A stretch of 64,000 bases of DNA from NCBI GenBank assembly GCA_026413225.1, contig CM048554.1, positions 91,181,963-91,245,962 on the forward strand. Direction: 5' to 3'. A program made the translations under genes and the position numbers. The stretch is from Otis tarda (Eukaryota; Chordata; Aves; Otidiformes; Otididae). The notes beneath the pieces are model-generated. The model worked only from the letters and a program-made list of their open reading frames with translations. It made no database searches and was not told the origin of the DNA. Positions 1 through 11,754 of this stretch are shown piece by piece. Position 1 is the first letter of the stretch; each line of letters starts with the position of its first letter.

Positions 1-3000
1 ATCAGACCCATTTCCCCATAAATAAGGATTTTTCTGTAGACTGTCCTGCTCTACTGCTTCCTCAGCCCCCAGATAATTTTCCTTCCAAACAGTTCAATTA
101 TACTTCAGGCTGTAGCTTAAAAAGTATTTCTTCAAGCAGAAGTCTCATTTAAGCAACTATTCTTCCATCTCTTTCCTTCACTTATTACTACTCCAGCTTT
201 TTGTGCAGCCACATAGTGAAACATTTCAGCAAAAGCATTCACATTTTTCCATGTTCTTTCTAACCCTACTCAGCCCCCGACTTGGCTCACTGTGCGGCCT
301 CCCAACACCTAGGCCAGTGTAAACTGAAGTGGCATGTGAATGAAAGCTAGTGACCAAGGACTAAGGTTTTGTAAAAGCTGGCTCTCCTACCAAAAGAAGT
401 GCAGGACAAAGTGCACCCTTCACTACTCATACTTTACTCACATTTCAAATACTACCATATTAGAATACTTTAGTATTATTAGGGCATTTCCCTCAAAAAA
501 AAAAAATCCCATGAGATAGGTCTCCGATTCATGACTTCTACTATATAGGAGAAGAGAAACTCTTGGTGAACTAAGATTTTTCTGAAGTATTTAGAAATCA
601 AGGACTGGAAAGACATTTTATGTTATCAAGTCATGATGGTGGCAAACTCCTTGTGGTGACATCTGAGTTACTATCCAGTAACTTTTCCTTCCCTGGTGTC
701 TACCTGTCCTCCTCAGTGTGTTTATGGACAGAAAGTATATACTTTCAGCCTTTCTTTTCCTTGGTTGAATAACGCGAGCTCTTCTACTCTTCTCCCTTAG
801 CCTCCCCATTTACCCAAGCATCATGATAACTCATGTGTGTACCTGCCTTTGTCTGACTTCACCTTTCCTGAACACTGGCAACTAGAGGTGTACAGATCTT
901 GAAGAGGCAGATACAGTCAGGATTTTGACAAGTCAGGCATTATCTGCCAGTCTGGCTATGACCCAGCACCCTAAATGCAGTCACAGAAACAGTCTCTGGA
1001 AGAGCAATGAACAGAACAGAGCATGAAATCTCTCCTCTACTCCCCTCCACCTCTTTCTAAAGCAAATATCACCTCTCTGAATCTTTTGAAAGTATCTCAG
1101 AAGTCTAGAACCTTTTTTTTTTTTTCCCACAAGAGCTTATAAACATTTGAACTCTCTTTAGTATAAGTATTATTGATCCTCTCTCCAACAATATAAATTA
1201 TACTTCTTTCCTAGAGTGCTTGGTGCAAATCAGTTCCTGAAGACTAAAGAAATACCATGAAGGAAAATCTACCAGTCTCTTGCTCTAGCTTAGGTTTTAG
1301 TTTGGACAAGGAAAAAAAAGTGTTGAAAGGAAATTAAAACCTGTAGAATTCTTATCCTTTTTTTTTCGCAATCTTCTACTCTCTTATTCTTATCTGAACT
1401 CACCTTCTTTATGCAACAGAAGTCTGGGATGTGATTTTGCTGTAGGTGCTTTGACTGCTTGCCAGAGCTATATGCAGAAGAGGATCATCTTCCAAATTCT
1501 GTATTTGGACAGCCTTGCTGAGACTCATCAGTCTGAGCTTTCCACTCTAGCCTTCCTGGAACTGCAGAGTGAGCAGATATATCTCTCTGCAAGAAAAGAA
1601 GCTAATGTTTACATACAGTAATGAGGTGATCACAGTTATAACTACCCAATTTCCAGTGTAAGGATCAATTTATTGGTAGGAAGTTACAGTCTGACATAGC
1701 AGTCCAAGAGCAGAGCTTTGTGTGCAGGAGTATCAGAATATAGCCATAATTTTTTTACTAAAAAAGTGGTCCACTTGTTTTGAAGGCACGACTAAGACAG
1801 CCACAAATTTGGTCCTTTATGTTTCAAAATGAAGATGTCGTTGCCAATATAAACCATGAAATTTCTTAATTTATTTCCTCTTTGAATTCCAAAGAAACTA
1901 ATCAACATGATAAAGCAACTTAGTTTAGCTAGGTGTACTAGCTAAATGCTTGTTTTCCTTTCTCTTTTTATTTCAGTCAGTCTTGCTTGACAACTCATTT
2001 CTTTTTTATCGGAGTAAATACATCTGATGACATTTCAAAATGTTATAAAGGAAATGAAAATGACTTGAAAAAAATCAGAAGCAAAGCTTGTCCATCAAAC
2101 AATCAACAGCTAAATCTGTCCAGAGACAACAATTTGAAAGGAAAATCTATAAAATAAGATGTGTGGACATGGTTTCAGCTTTTGGTCAAAACTCAATCTA
2201 TAAACTCAGTGGAGCAATTTAAAGAGGAAAACCAAATTCAACTGAAATAGATACTGAGTACTGTCAGTACCCTTTAAATTAGAAATAGTTTGAGTCACTA
2301 ATTTTGGGCTTAGTTCTATGTTTTACTTTTTGGTTTTGATACTTTGATTCAGATATTTTCCTTCGAGTTATTTCTCTGCATTCCTATCTATACTCCATTG
2401 CAAAACTCTTGTTGATAAATGATGACAAAAACTATTTTAATTGCAACAGCAGTCAGTATCCATGCTCTACCTGAGCCAGTGGATTCTAGCTAAAAACAAA
2501 CCTGAGACTGTTTCTGTTTCAAGCTTCAATAGGAAATTAATCTGACGTGTAAGAGTTAGATGTCATTTCCGAATCTGAAGGGTCTTTAAGAAGCAGCAGG
2601 AAAAGTCTGCAGTCCCTTTTAATATAGGAGACCATTGAAAGAACTACTTAAAAAAAATTTCCTTTTCCTGATACTGCGATACAAGGTCCAGTTGTTGAGA
2701 TCACTTCTACACTGCCAATAAAACAAGGCCTGGGAGTGAGTTTAGACACCAGATCACTGATAGTCCACTGATAGTCCATGTTCTCCTCCATTGTGGTAGT
2801 TTTGGCCAAGGCTGACTAGCAATCTCTGGATAATACCAGGCATGGTTTGGGGGACACAAGGGATCAGGAACTATTTTCAGTAGGCACCAGAAGCTGTACT
2901 GGGTTTGACTTCCTCCATCCTACACAGTCCTCCAGCACTACTCCAGGAGGCTTAGCACCATCAAACTTCCATGCACACTTCAGCCCTGGCCTGGGGGAAT

Positions 3001-3403
3001 ACAATACTCATCTTTACTCCAAAGGGCTGCAACAGAGTCCTAGAATCATTTCAGTGACTGTGAGGCTAAAATAAAGTAAAACAAACCAACTCCTTTCCCA
3101 TTAGATAAAGTCAGATCTTAGGTCTAGAAAGGCCTAAGAAGAGGCTGGAGACAAATGTGACACATCTAGCCTATATAATCTGGCGTCAGGGCCACAGAAC
3201 ATTGATGTGTTCATTAAACAGAAGCCAAAAGGAGTTCCACAAGATAAAGTATACAAATAAATCTCTGAAAGCTGGAAAGAATATCAGGGAATTTATGAGT
3301 GTATGGACACAGTGAAGATGATATTTTATGTAAAAAAGCATTTTTATGCTGGAAGAAGGCAGCTTCTCATCCCAGATAAGTTAATTAAAGATAATTTGTT
3401 TTT
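1..3403. other. Non-coding single-copy DNA, no gene recognised
   Basis: This A/T-rich stretch has no recognisable exon, repeat family or RNA gene. Isolated open frames (63 codons at 618-809 on the minus strand, 75 codons at 2847-3074 on the plus strand) have no domain, no protein-like composition and no supporting signals. A T-run lies near 1112-1126 and a short tandem duplication at 2756-2777. Confidence 0.6.
2756..2777. repeat. 11-bp tandem duplication
   Basis: The unit actgatagtcc occurs twice in perfect head-to-tail order. It is probably a replication-slippage product. Confidence 0.85.
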
Positions 3404-3510
3404 TAGAATCATAGAATCTTTAAGGTTGGAAAAGACCTCTGAGATCATCAAGTCCAACTAACAACCTAACACCACCATGTCCACTAATGCAATACTCAAG
3501 AAAGGACATG
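3404..3510 (-). mobile_element. CR1 3' terminal fragment
   Basis: On the minus strand this ends in the CR1 octamer tail, seen on the plus strand as gaatcatagaatc, next to the conserved 'ggttggaaaagacctctgag' block. The 'atcatcaagtccaac' and 'aacaccaccatg' segments are typical of an older CR1 subfamily than the copies at 11.8 and 39.5 kb. No coding sequence remains. It may be the 3' end of the element whose endonuclease fragment lies at 3627-3890. Confidence 0.8.
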
Positions 3511-3626
3511 TAGCATCCCTGTTAAAATGTGAAAGTTATTCTTCCCCTACACTCGTTAGTCTCTGTAGTTTCACTGAATATGATCCTATTTGTGGAGGGA
3601 TCAGAAGGGTGAAAAGAATTCCATCA

Positions 3627-3890
3627 TCTCATGGTCACCGAGCCAAGGCTGCCCTTGAGGTCCACGTCCCCTACCAGCCCCTCCCTGTTGGTAAGAACAA
3701 GGTCCAGCATAGCACCCCTCCTCGTTGGCTCACCTATCACTTGCAGGAGGAAGTTGTCATCCATGCATTCCAGGAACCTCCTGGATTGCCTGTACCCTGC
3801 TGTGTTGTCTATCCAACAGATGTCAGGGTGGTTGAAGTCCCCCATGAGGCCCAGGGCCTGTGACTGTGAGACTGCTCCTATCTGACCATT
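3627..3890 (-). mobile_element. CR1 ORF2 endonuclease-domain fragment
   Basis: The minus strand encodes a 91-codon piece (3624-3899) of the apurinic-type endonuclease of CR1 ORF2. It contains [10 protein letters not shown], a block like [20 protein letters not shown], and [14 protein letters not shown]. It aligns closely with 41750-42010 of copy B in this window. The reading frame is lost just where the SDH catalytic motif should appear: 'GCSDHD' is replaced by 'GSVT' through an indel. No upstream or downstream ORF2 sequence adjoins it. It is a dead fragment, perhaps of the same insertion as 3404-3510 after internal loss. Confidence 0.85.
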
Positions 3891-6800
3891 AGATCCCATA
3901 GTTTGGAATCTAATCAGAAAGACACTCTTCCTTGAACAAACAAAACCAGTTGCACACCAGTTGCTCCTATTCCATGAATAATATTTGCAAAAAAATCTTA
4001 CTTCATGAATTATATTCTTATTCCATTAATAATATTAAAGATAATAGCTAAGAAAACTATAAATCAGATAGAAAATATGTCAGTGTATCTTAAGAGAAAT
4101 CAGCATTTTTCCATTTCTAAGAGCTGTTAAGCTTATGTAATTCTCCAGGTGAATCTTGATCTTGAAAAATATTCTTCCATTCCATAATCAAAATAATTTA
4201 AAAACTCCCACACAACATTGAATTTTCTACACACTAATGAGAAACTTTTTCTTTTTTTCCTCCAAGTCCATTGGTGATTGCAACAAAAATAAATCAAGTT
4301 CTAGATCTGATATTTCTTTGTAAGCCACTAAAGCTTTGATACATTGAAAAGGCTTCAGGAAAGTATCTTTTTGAGCCTTTAGTAAGTCTATATCTAAAGT
4401 AAGTCTATATGCAAAATGTCTGGTGGGGACGCTGTAGTTAGAGGGCTGTAATTTTCATTATTATAATATGAACATTTAAAGATGGATATTTAGGGTAATA
4501 AAATCTAATTGTTATGGGAAAAAATCAACCTAAGGGATAGTACAGTGTTGCTTGAAATACATAAATGGTTATCTGTATATAAATCATGAAATTAAAGTAA
4601 CATCAATGTGCAATTCAGTATAACTTGAATAATTTAAAGAAGATTCTGACTTTAAAAATCAGCAGTGGCAGCACAGCACCCATGTTCCTGCAGACCAGAG
4701 GCTGATAAGGCTGCTAGCTAGATAAGCCTAAAAGCCTGTGGTCATCCCAAACTGCAAGTCCATTTTGCAGAAGCAGTGGGAGCCACAGCTGTTCTTACAG
4801 GACTGAGAGCACTGGCGGCCAGGTGAGCTGGCAAATCTGATCTGAGACCTATAAAAGAAGACACACCAAGTGACGTTTTAAATGAAATATGCTAAGCAGG
4901 TCCTATAGATATACATAAAATCACATGATTAAGCATTCATTTGGACAGCAAGTTCGTATTTCTGAAGCAGTGTTGCTTTATTTCCTAACTCAATTAATGT
5001 TGTTCCAGACTTACATTTGCTGTATGTCATCTGCATTTATCTAATTATCTAATTATTTCTATCTACACAATCTAAATAGTGGATCCTAGGACTAATACAT
5101 GAAACATGACAAGCTGGTGTGGTAATTCTATTGTATATGCAAAACCACTAGCTCACGTATATTCACACAGTCTTTGGGGATCTGATGTTTTGCAGATGAA
5201 AATTTTTTCTCGATAGGAACAGAACTTTTGTTTGTTTACCCCATTTCGTTGATGTTGCTGGTCTCACTGGTAACTTGGTAACACCATACAATGCAAGAAC
5301 AGAGTGGTCACACAAGCATCAGAATAAAAATGGGAAGAAAGTATATCTGTGTTACAGACTACATAGAAAGATTGGTGCTCACAGAGACATTTGAAATTTT
5401 CAGTTTCCCTGCTTAGGAAAGTCCTGAAAGGCATTTACCTGGGGTGGGGGGTGGGGAGAAAAAGGAAGGAAAAAGCTAACTGTTCAGGAATTAATTACAT
5501 AACGAGAAAGATAACAGTCATGACTAGTATGTCACCGATATAGCCCATTCCCAGGACAAAAAAAAAAGAGGGATGGGGGGCCATCAACTGTTTTGGGGAA
5601 GGTTGTTTTTAACTAATTTAGCAAATTCACCAGCACCAGACTTGCAAGTGCAATGAGCTGTGTACCTTCATTTGAAAAGCAACACTTACACAGAATATAG
5701 TGATTTTGAAGCCTTTTACAGCACATATGAAGATGCTAAACTTTTTAGGTCTCAACTATGTGTTATACCAGCGACTGCCAGAAACAGGGAAGGGATGGTT
5801 CACACAGATTTTTTCCTATACCCTTCACTAATCTCCCCTTAGTGGCTGGACACTGGGATGGATGAACCACTGGCTTAACCCACTATGGCAGCTGCCATAG
5901 TCAGGACAATGGCGACACTGCTACATGCATAAGTAAGTTCATTATTTCCTTCATCACTTGTACTTCTCAGGCTCATCTCAAAGGTGAAACATCAGCCTTT
6001 GACCTTTACATGTCTTCTGCTAATGCTACAACAAAAAATGTGATCCCTTTTGCTTATCTTCTTCCTCTAGCATGTTGTCTATAACAGCCATTTTGAAGAA
6101 GTACCTTAAATTTGAAGAATTTTCATAATAAAAAACCATGCTTTGTTCCATAATGTAGATGCTGTGAATAGTATCTTGACTTTGCTTTAACGCATGAAAA
6201 TATTATCTATTGATGCAGTGTCCCCAGTGTGCTTCAAACTGTTATAGTCTGTTTCTATGCTAATGCACCATCAGATTTTTAAATGTATACATTCTTTTCA
6301 CAGCTAGTCTGTTCTTTCTGATGACTAAAAGTGATTCCACTGGACTCTGACAAAAAATGAAAAGTTTCTTAGATCTCAAGTAACAACACAAATGTATGTT
6401 ATTGACACTCTTTCAAAGTAAGACAGTTGAATCTTCATTTGCAAAGTATGTCAATCATCCTCAAAATAGGTATTTATTGCATATAAGAAGAGAGATAAAA
6501 TACCTTCTCTGCTGAAGTTAATGGAAAAATGAAATATGAAAATTTTCCGTGGATTCTTATAGACTTGATAAAGAAGCTGGATTTTCCCCAAGCGACTTCT
6601 ACAAAACTATGTCCTGGTCAGATACAAAGCTACATGGGGTGAGATTTCAGGGCAGAGGGTTACTCAGGCAAAGTTTTATGCTACATTTAAGTCTTTGGAA
6701 GGATCCAATTTTTTCAAACAGGTATAATTTTTACAAATTCTCTTGAGTGGTATTTTTGGTTAACTAAATCTGTTATACAGAATTGTTAGGATTTGAAGCT

Positions 6801-8192
6801 AAGAAAGAACTTGTCTTTGTCTTCAGCAGAGGTTATGTGTTTTGTTTCAGCTTGCAGACTCAAACAGAAGACAAATAGCCTCTGCAATTGCATTTTAAGA
6901 TATCTTAAGAAATGTAAAGCTCCTAGGAGAAGTTGCACTGACAGCTCCTGAGGATGCAGCATCCCTCAACTGAGGCACGGCACAGTCAGGGAGAACGCCA
7001 GCTTCTGCTAGTTGCCCACCTGAATACAATTTCTCCACTCCTAAGGAACACAAGGTTTTATTTCTGTTATGGGAAATAATCTTTGCCAGATGTACTCAAA
7101 GGAGACAGATAGAGTATTGCCAGAAGATTAGAAGAAGGCAGAGCCTCAAAAGATAGGCTGAATAGCATTTTCCCTTGAAAGAATTGCCCTCATCCCTGGG
7201 ATTTGCCCATCCATACTTGATAAAGATGCTGTCAAGTCTTACCTTGGTTTCATTGCCTTAAAACGGTCCCCAAGGACGGATCCTGTTAAAATACTTTTTG
7301 AAGAATAAAAGCCTTGCTTTGAGAGTGATGCCATCTACACAGGCTTGAAATAAAGGGGCCTAACGGCTCTTCAGGGCTTGAAAATTTTATTAACACCTTT
7401 CCTTTCTGTAAGAAAAGTAAGTTTTTCTCGGCACCCTTCTTAAATATCTACTGGGAAAGGAAACGTGAAATAACAATGTAAGTGATTCTATTGGTGAATT
7501 TAAAGAGACAAATGAGTAGGTTGTTGTGATGTTAAATGTTTAATGCAAAGAGTTTTTTTGTTTATTTAATATGATGTTTGTCCAGATTACATCTTGCAAT
7601 GTTTTGGAGAAAGATGTAAACCACAAGAAAAACACAAAACAAAAAGCCCCAGAAGTGAGACAAATAAGTTCTCCAAATGTTTTATCATATTAATCTCAAA
7701 TATATAAAGAAAAATTGGAAATACCCACATACCAAAATAAAAACAAATGGATCTTCATTAGCAACAATATTTTCATTTTTAAAATAAACAAGACAAAAGG
7801 TTATAAAGTTTGCCATGTCAATAAGAGAAACAGAATGAATATTTGTGAACACAAAAACATAAATGTTTTGAACACAAAATTAAGCTCATAAATTTTAGTC
7901 CTTGCTAGTCCAATTCCCAACTGGCAGCAAAAGTATATTTCAGTTCATTCAAACTTTACGAATAAAAAAAGCTTTAAGAAAATACTTTATTTATTTATAT
8001 TTCAAACCAAACTGAGCATTCAGCATTGCCCTATGCGGTAAAAAAAAACCACACTGAAAAATGAATCTAAGACTGTATGTGACATCATATTTCAACTTTA
8101 TTCTAACCTCATTTTAAGGTTTTGCCCTAAACACCTCTTTTCTACTTACTAGCCTTGATAAATGTCTCCCTGAAAATTTCCAGTGCTGTTCC
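3891..8192. other. Non-coding single-copy DNA, no gene recognised
   Basis: No gene or young repeat is visible across 4.3 kb. A G-rich motif (GGGG-T-GGGGGG-T-GGGG) lies at 5441-5456. Segments near 4658-4860 and 6930-7030 are less A/T-rich but show no family signature. The two open frames over 60 codons (5660-5842 and 6549-6746, plus strand) have no recognisable features. Confidence 0.6.
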
Positions 8193-8653
8193 TGTTTGTG
8201 CTAGGTCTGGCTGGGATGGAGTTAATTTTCTTCACAGCAGCCCATATGGTGCCATGTTTGAGGTTTGTGATCAAACCAGTGTTGATAACACACCAATGTT
8301 TTAGCTGCTGTAGGCTGAGGGTGCACAAGTGGTTGGGAAGGGACATGGCTGGGACAGCTGACACAAACCAACCAAAGAGATTTCCATCCCACATTGCATT
8401 TTGCTCAGGAATATGGGAAGAGCTGTTGCTCTGAGACTGGCTGGGCATCGTTCTGCTGGTAGGAGCTCATGAGTTTTTGCCTTTGCATTCTTGGTTCTTT
8501 TTTCCTTTTTTCTTCACTTATCAAACTGTTTTTCCTTCAACCCATGAGTTTTCCCTCACTTTGGCCCTGTGATTCTCTCCCCCATCCCACTGTAGGTGAG
8601 TGAGTGAGCAACTGGGTGGAGATTTAGCTGCCAGCTGATGTCAACCCATCACA
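8193..8653 (+). mobile_element. Solo endogenous-retrovirus LTR
   Basis: The stretch starts near a TG and has 'ggctgggatggagttaattttc', then 'gttgataacacaccaatgtttta', and ends 'gtcaacccatcaca'. The LTR at 35126-35814 shares the 'ggatggagttaatt' segment, and the 36613-37075 LTR shares the 'ctccccatcccactg' block and the 3' end. The TATA region is degraded: 'gctcaggaatatggg' stands where related copies have 'gctcagtatataa'. There is no second LTR or retroviral internal sequence nearby, so it is a solo LTR. No convincing target duplication was found, so the exact 5' base is uncertain by a few positions. The copy is old. Confidence 0.8.
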
Positions 8654-11266
8654 CTGTATTTGTTGCTAATGAGGGTGTTTTAGGTCTATATCAGAGCTGC
8701 ATATGGCTTCTCAGGAGAGCACAGAAGGTTGAATTTGGTTACCCTAAAACAAAGAGCTGTGATGCTCTTGCTCCTGGAAGAGGAAAAGCTGTGGGAGCCA
8801 GAAGGAGCAGGAGAGGCCTGAGAAATCCAGCTTGCTGCTCCTGTTCTTTTCAGATACCCGCAGAGAGGTAGGCATAGCAATTGCTGCTGCTGTTGGAAGG
8901 GTGTGTTCCCATCCTGTGTCACCATCCTCCTCCAAGAATAATCTGTTTTGCAGACACTCTCACCCATGCCTTTGCAGAGGCAGCAGTAGCCAGTCTGGCT
9001 TCTCAGGGTTCACAAAGGGGAGAAGCAGGCAGCAGTGCTTCTGCTACGCTGCTACCCCAGCAGCCTGTTCTCCTGGGGAGCAGCGTGTTTTGTTCACGCT
9101 CAGAGCCAGCCTTGAAGTAGATGGAGTAGAGTTCCACTGCCTTCAGGGTGCCATTGCCCTGTGAGCAAGGATGATGCATCACTAGCCCCTTTCTGTAAAC
9201 ACCGTAACAGGGATGACACCACTGCTTCTTGCCGTTCATGGATTCCCCTCTTCAGACAGCATATTCTATTATGAAAAACAAGTAAAAAACAGTCTGATCT
9301 TTGTAACCGCACAAGTCCCTCTTGACATGTAACTCATTAGCAACCGCAATCTGGCAATTTTGTGAGCTCTTAGAGTTTTGAAATTGGTTTTTATTTCACA
9401 TTGGAACAATACCCGTATCTTTTTGGTTTCAAAAATGGCACGATATCAAAACCATCTTTTTTAGATCAATGACACCAGGTTTTCATTTCAGATCTCTATT
9501 CCTATCTGCCATCAGAAGTGACCCGAGTGCTCTGGATCTCATAAACCTTTCTATTGCAAAAACTTCCTCAAAATCAATATCTTATTGAAAAAAAAATGTC
9601 TTTCCAGACAGTCCTATATTCTCCTGGATATTCTTAAAGTAATAGAAAAAGATTAAGAGTTTCTTTTATTTGAACTGCTAGATTAATATTTCAGACCTGG
9701 TAATATGCTTTAATAGAGTTGTTCTGATACTTACCTCAGGTACTACTGAAACACTGTTTGGAGGGTTGAGTTTGTACTTCTGACTATATTATTCCTGAAA
9801 ATGAGATATCTCTGAAGGTTCTCCAAGCCAGTGAGGCGAAAGAGAAAGAAGCAGGACAATTCCCAAAAATTAGAAGTAGGATGTGGAAATTTCACAGTTG
9901 TCTGGAAAGCCAGGGAGAAGAACAAGACCAAAACCATCCAGATGACTACATTTAAAACAAAAAATAGCTCACAATTCATTCTGGCATACGACTGACACAT
10001 GGAGAGAAGAGGTAAAGTACAGATAAAAAGCCAGACTACAACTTTCCAATGCAATTATAGCTGGAATGAGCAAGTGATTACAAATGCCAGCAATTGATAA
10101 ATTCATTCTTGAGACAGCCAGAAACACTCAGAAAGACTGAAGGAATTCAAAGGCAGAGTTAGCAATGAGATTATTGGAGCAAGCAGGATAATGACGTTCG
10201 ACAATGTGGTTATATTCGTGGTGTTTGTAGTGGCAGACTTTGACCAATCAGGCATATCTATATACAGTAACAGAGAGGAACATTTCTTGTAATTTTTATG
10301 TCACCACCTACAGATGATGCTCGGTATATTTATAACGAGATTCTCCAGCCCTTGCTGTTCTCTTTTTCATCCTCCCACTTCTTTTATTCAAGTAAGAAGA
10401 GAGAGATGGGCGAAAAGATACATGAAAAGGATTACAAGTTTTTCAAGAATGCAAGAATTTAAAAGGGCCTTCTGTGCATTTTGAAAATGTGACTGACAGG
10501 CTGTTCACCAATTAATCCATTGGATTTTTAATGCCAAGCTGCCAGTGTAGAAACTGCATGCAGAGATGACAATAAATTACTAACACACATTCACTTCCCC
10601 TCACACCTCTGAGCACAGGATCTGATTGATGCAGCCACTTTCAGAGTGAGAAGTACTTGTTCACGTTTGGACAGACATCGTCAGTGGTTGTGTCTGCTTG
10701 GCCAAGCAGTGCTCTGTGTCCTTTCCTCCTGGTCCCCGGGGACGTGCCCTCAGCCATCACCTAAATCCAAACCAACATGAAATATAGCCCATTCCTCTAG
10801 TTCTCTAGGAAAGGAACAGCAAGTGAGTACAGAGATGGGAAGCTGAGCTGTGGTGTACACCAGTAAGTCCCAGGTTGTGGGCAGCTGGGGCACAGATCTG
10901 TGGGGAGCTCTGGGAATGTATTTGCTCTGCAGCATAGACACTCTTCACTGCACCCTTTCTATGCATGTCACTGGTGACTCACCTCCTCCTTTCTGTACCT
11001 CAGCCATGATGTCAGAGGGGAATACAGCAACTGATGGTGGAATGGATTGCAGGAACACAAGAGAACCTATGTTGGAATACAGGAGCTTTAGCTCCTCATC
11101 CTCTCCTGGCCCCCAGTCTTCCAACAGGCAGAGCAGATGGTCAATTGGATTGTCCTTGCCCTCCCCAGATATGATGCATCTCTTGGGATTTTTTTAGAGT
11201 TTTTTTCTCTTTTTTTTTTTTTCCACCTGTCCTTCTCTTTCCTCCCTTAATTTTAGCATGGCCTAT
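8654..11266. other. Non-coding DNA with a richer G/C block, no gene recognised
   Basis: Positions 8660-9240 are more G/C-rich than the surroundings and give overlapping open frames on both strands (for example 8832-9164 plus and 8686-8967 minus). None resembles a retroviral or host protein, and simultaneous openness on several frames points to composition. A 103-codon minus-strand frame at 9743-10054 is hydrophobic but unrecognised. The segment 10740-11200 is also unassigned. Confidence 0.5.
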
Positions 11267-11403
11267 TGTATTGGGTTTACATAGTGGACGTGGCTTGACT
11301 CAAGAGTCTTTCATCATATTTTCTCCCCTCATCCAGTTGGGGAGGAGGAGTGATGTAGTAGCTTGTTGGGTGCCTTGCAGCCAGCCAAGGTCAACCCATG
11401 ACA
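11267..11403 (+). mobile_element. Internally deleted LTR remnant
   Basis: It begins 'tgtattgggtttac', a plausible LTR 5' end. After about 35 bases it runs into a 3' LTR end: 'catattttctcccctcatcc', then 'gagtgatgtagtagc', then 'gtcaacccatgaca'. The 3' half resembles the last 110 bases of the 28608-29731 LTR. Most of the LTR, including promoter and polyadenylation signal, is missing. No target duplication is evident. Family assignment rests on the 3' block only. Confidence 0.5.
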
Positions 11404-11754
11404 TAGATGTAGTTTTGTATTACTGCACATCTGGCTAGTCATCTCTTTGAAATTTTTTTTGGAAGTTAGATAAAGTCTAACTCAAGAAAGATTAGTACTT
11501 CCACTCTTCTTGACTCGTCGTGGAGGTGCAATTGATTAAGAAAAACAGCATTTTGAATATTTTAACATCAGGGGAAAAAAGGTGAGATGCTTCAGCTAGA
11601 TAATTGTGTTCTGAAGAATTGCATGTCTTCAGAAAAGTGCCTCAACCAGTATCTTTAGAGGCTGAAGAAATACACTGTCCCACCTCTTCAACAGCCTCAG
11701 CTCCCTGTGTTCAGTACATGGAGAACCTAGATGCCTTTTCAGCTGGTGATGCAA
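11404..11754. other. Short non-coding spacer
   Basis: This spacer separates the LTR remnant from the 3' tail of CR1 copy A. I see no feature in it. Confidence 0.6.

Noticed and set aside
10235-10340. CCAAT-like 'gaccaatcag' and TATA-like 'ggtatatttataac', considered as a promoter
   Set aside because: The spacing is loose, no coding exon follows, and such words are common in A/T-rich DNA.
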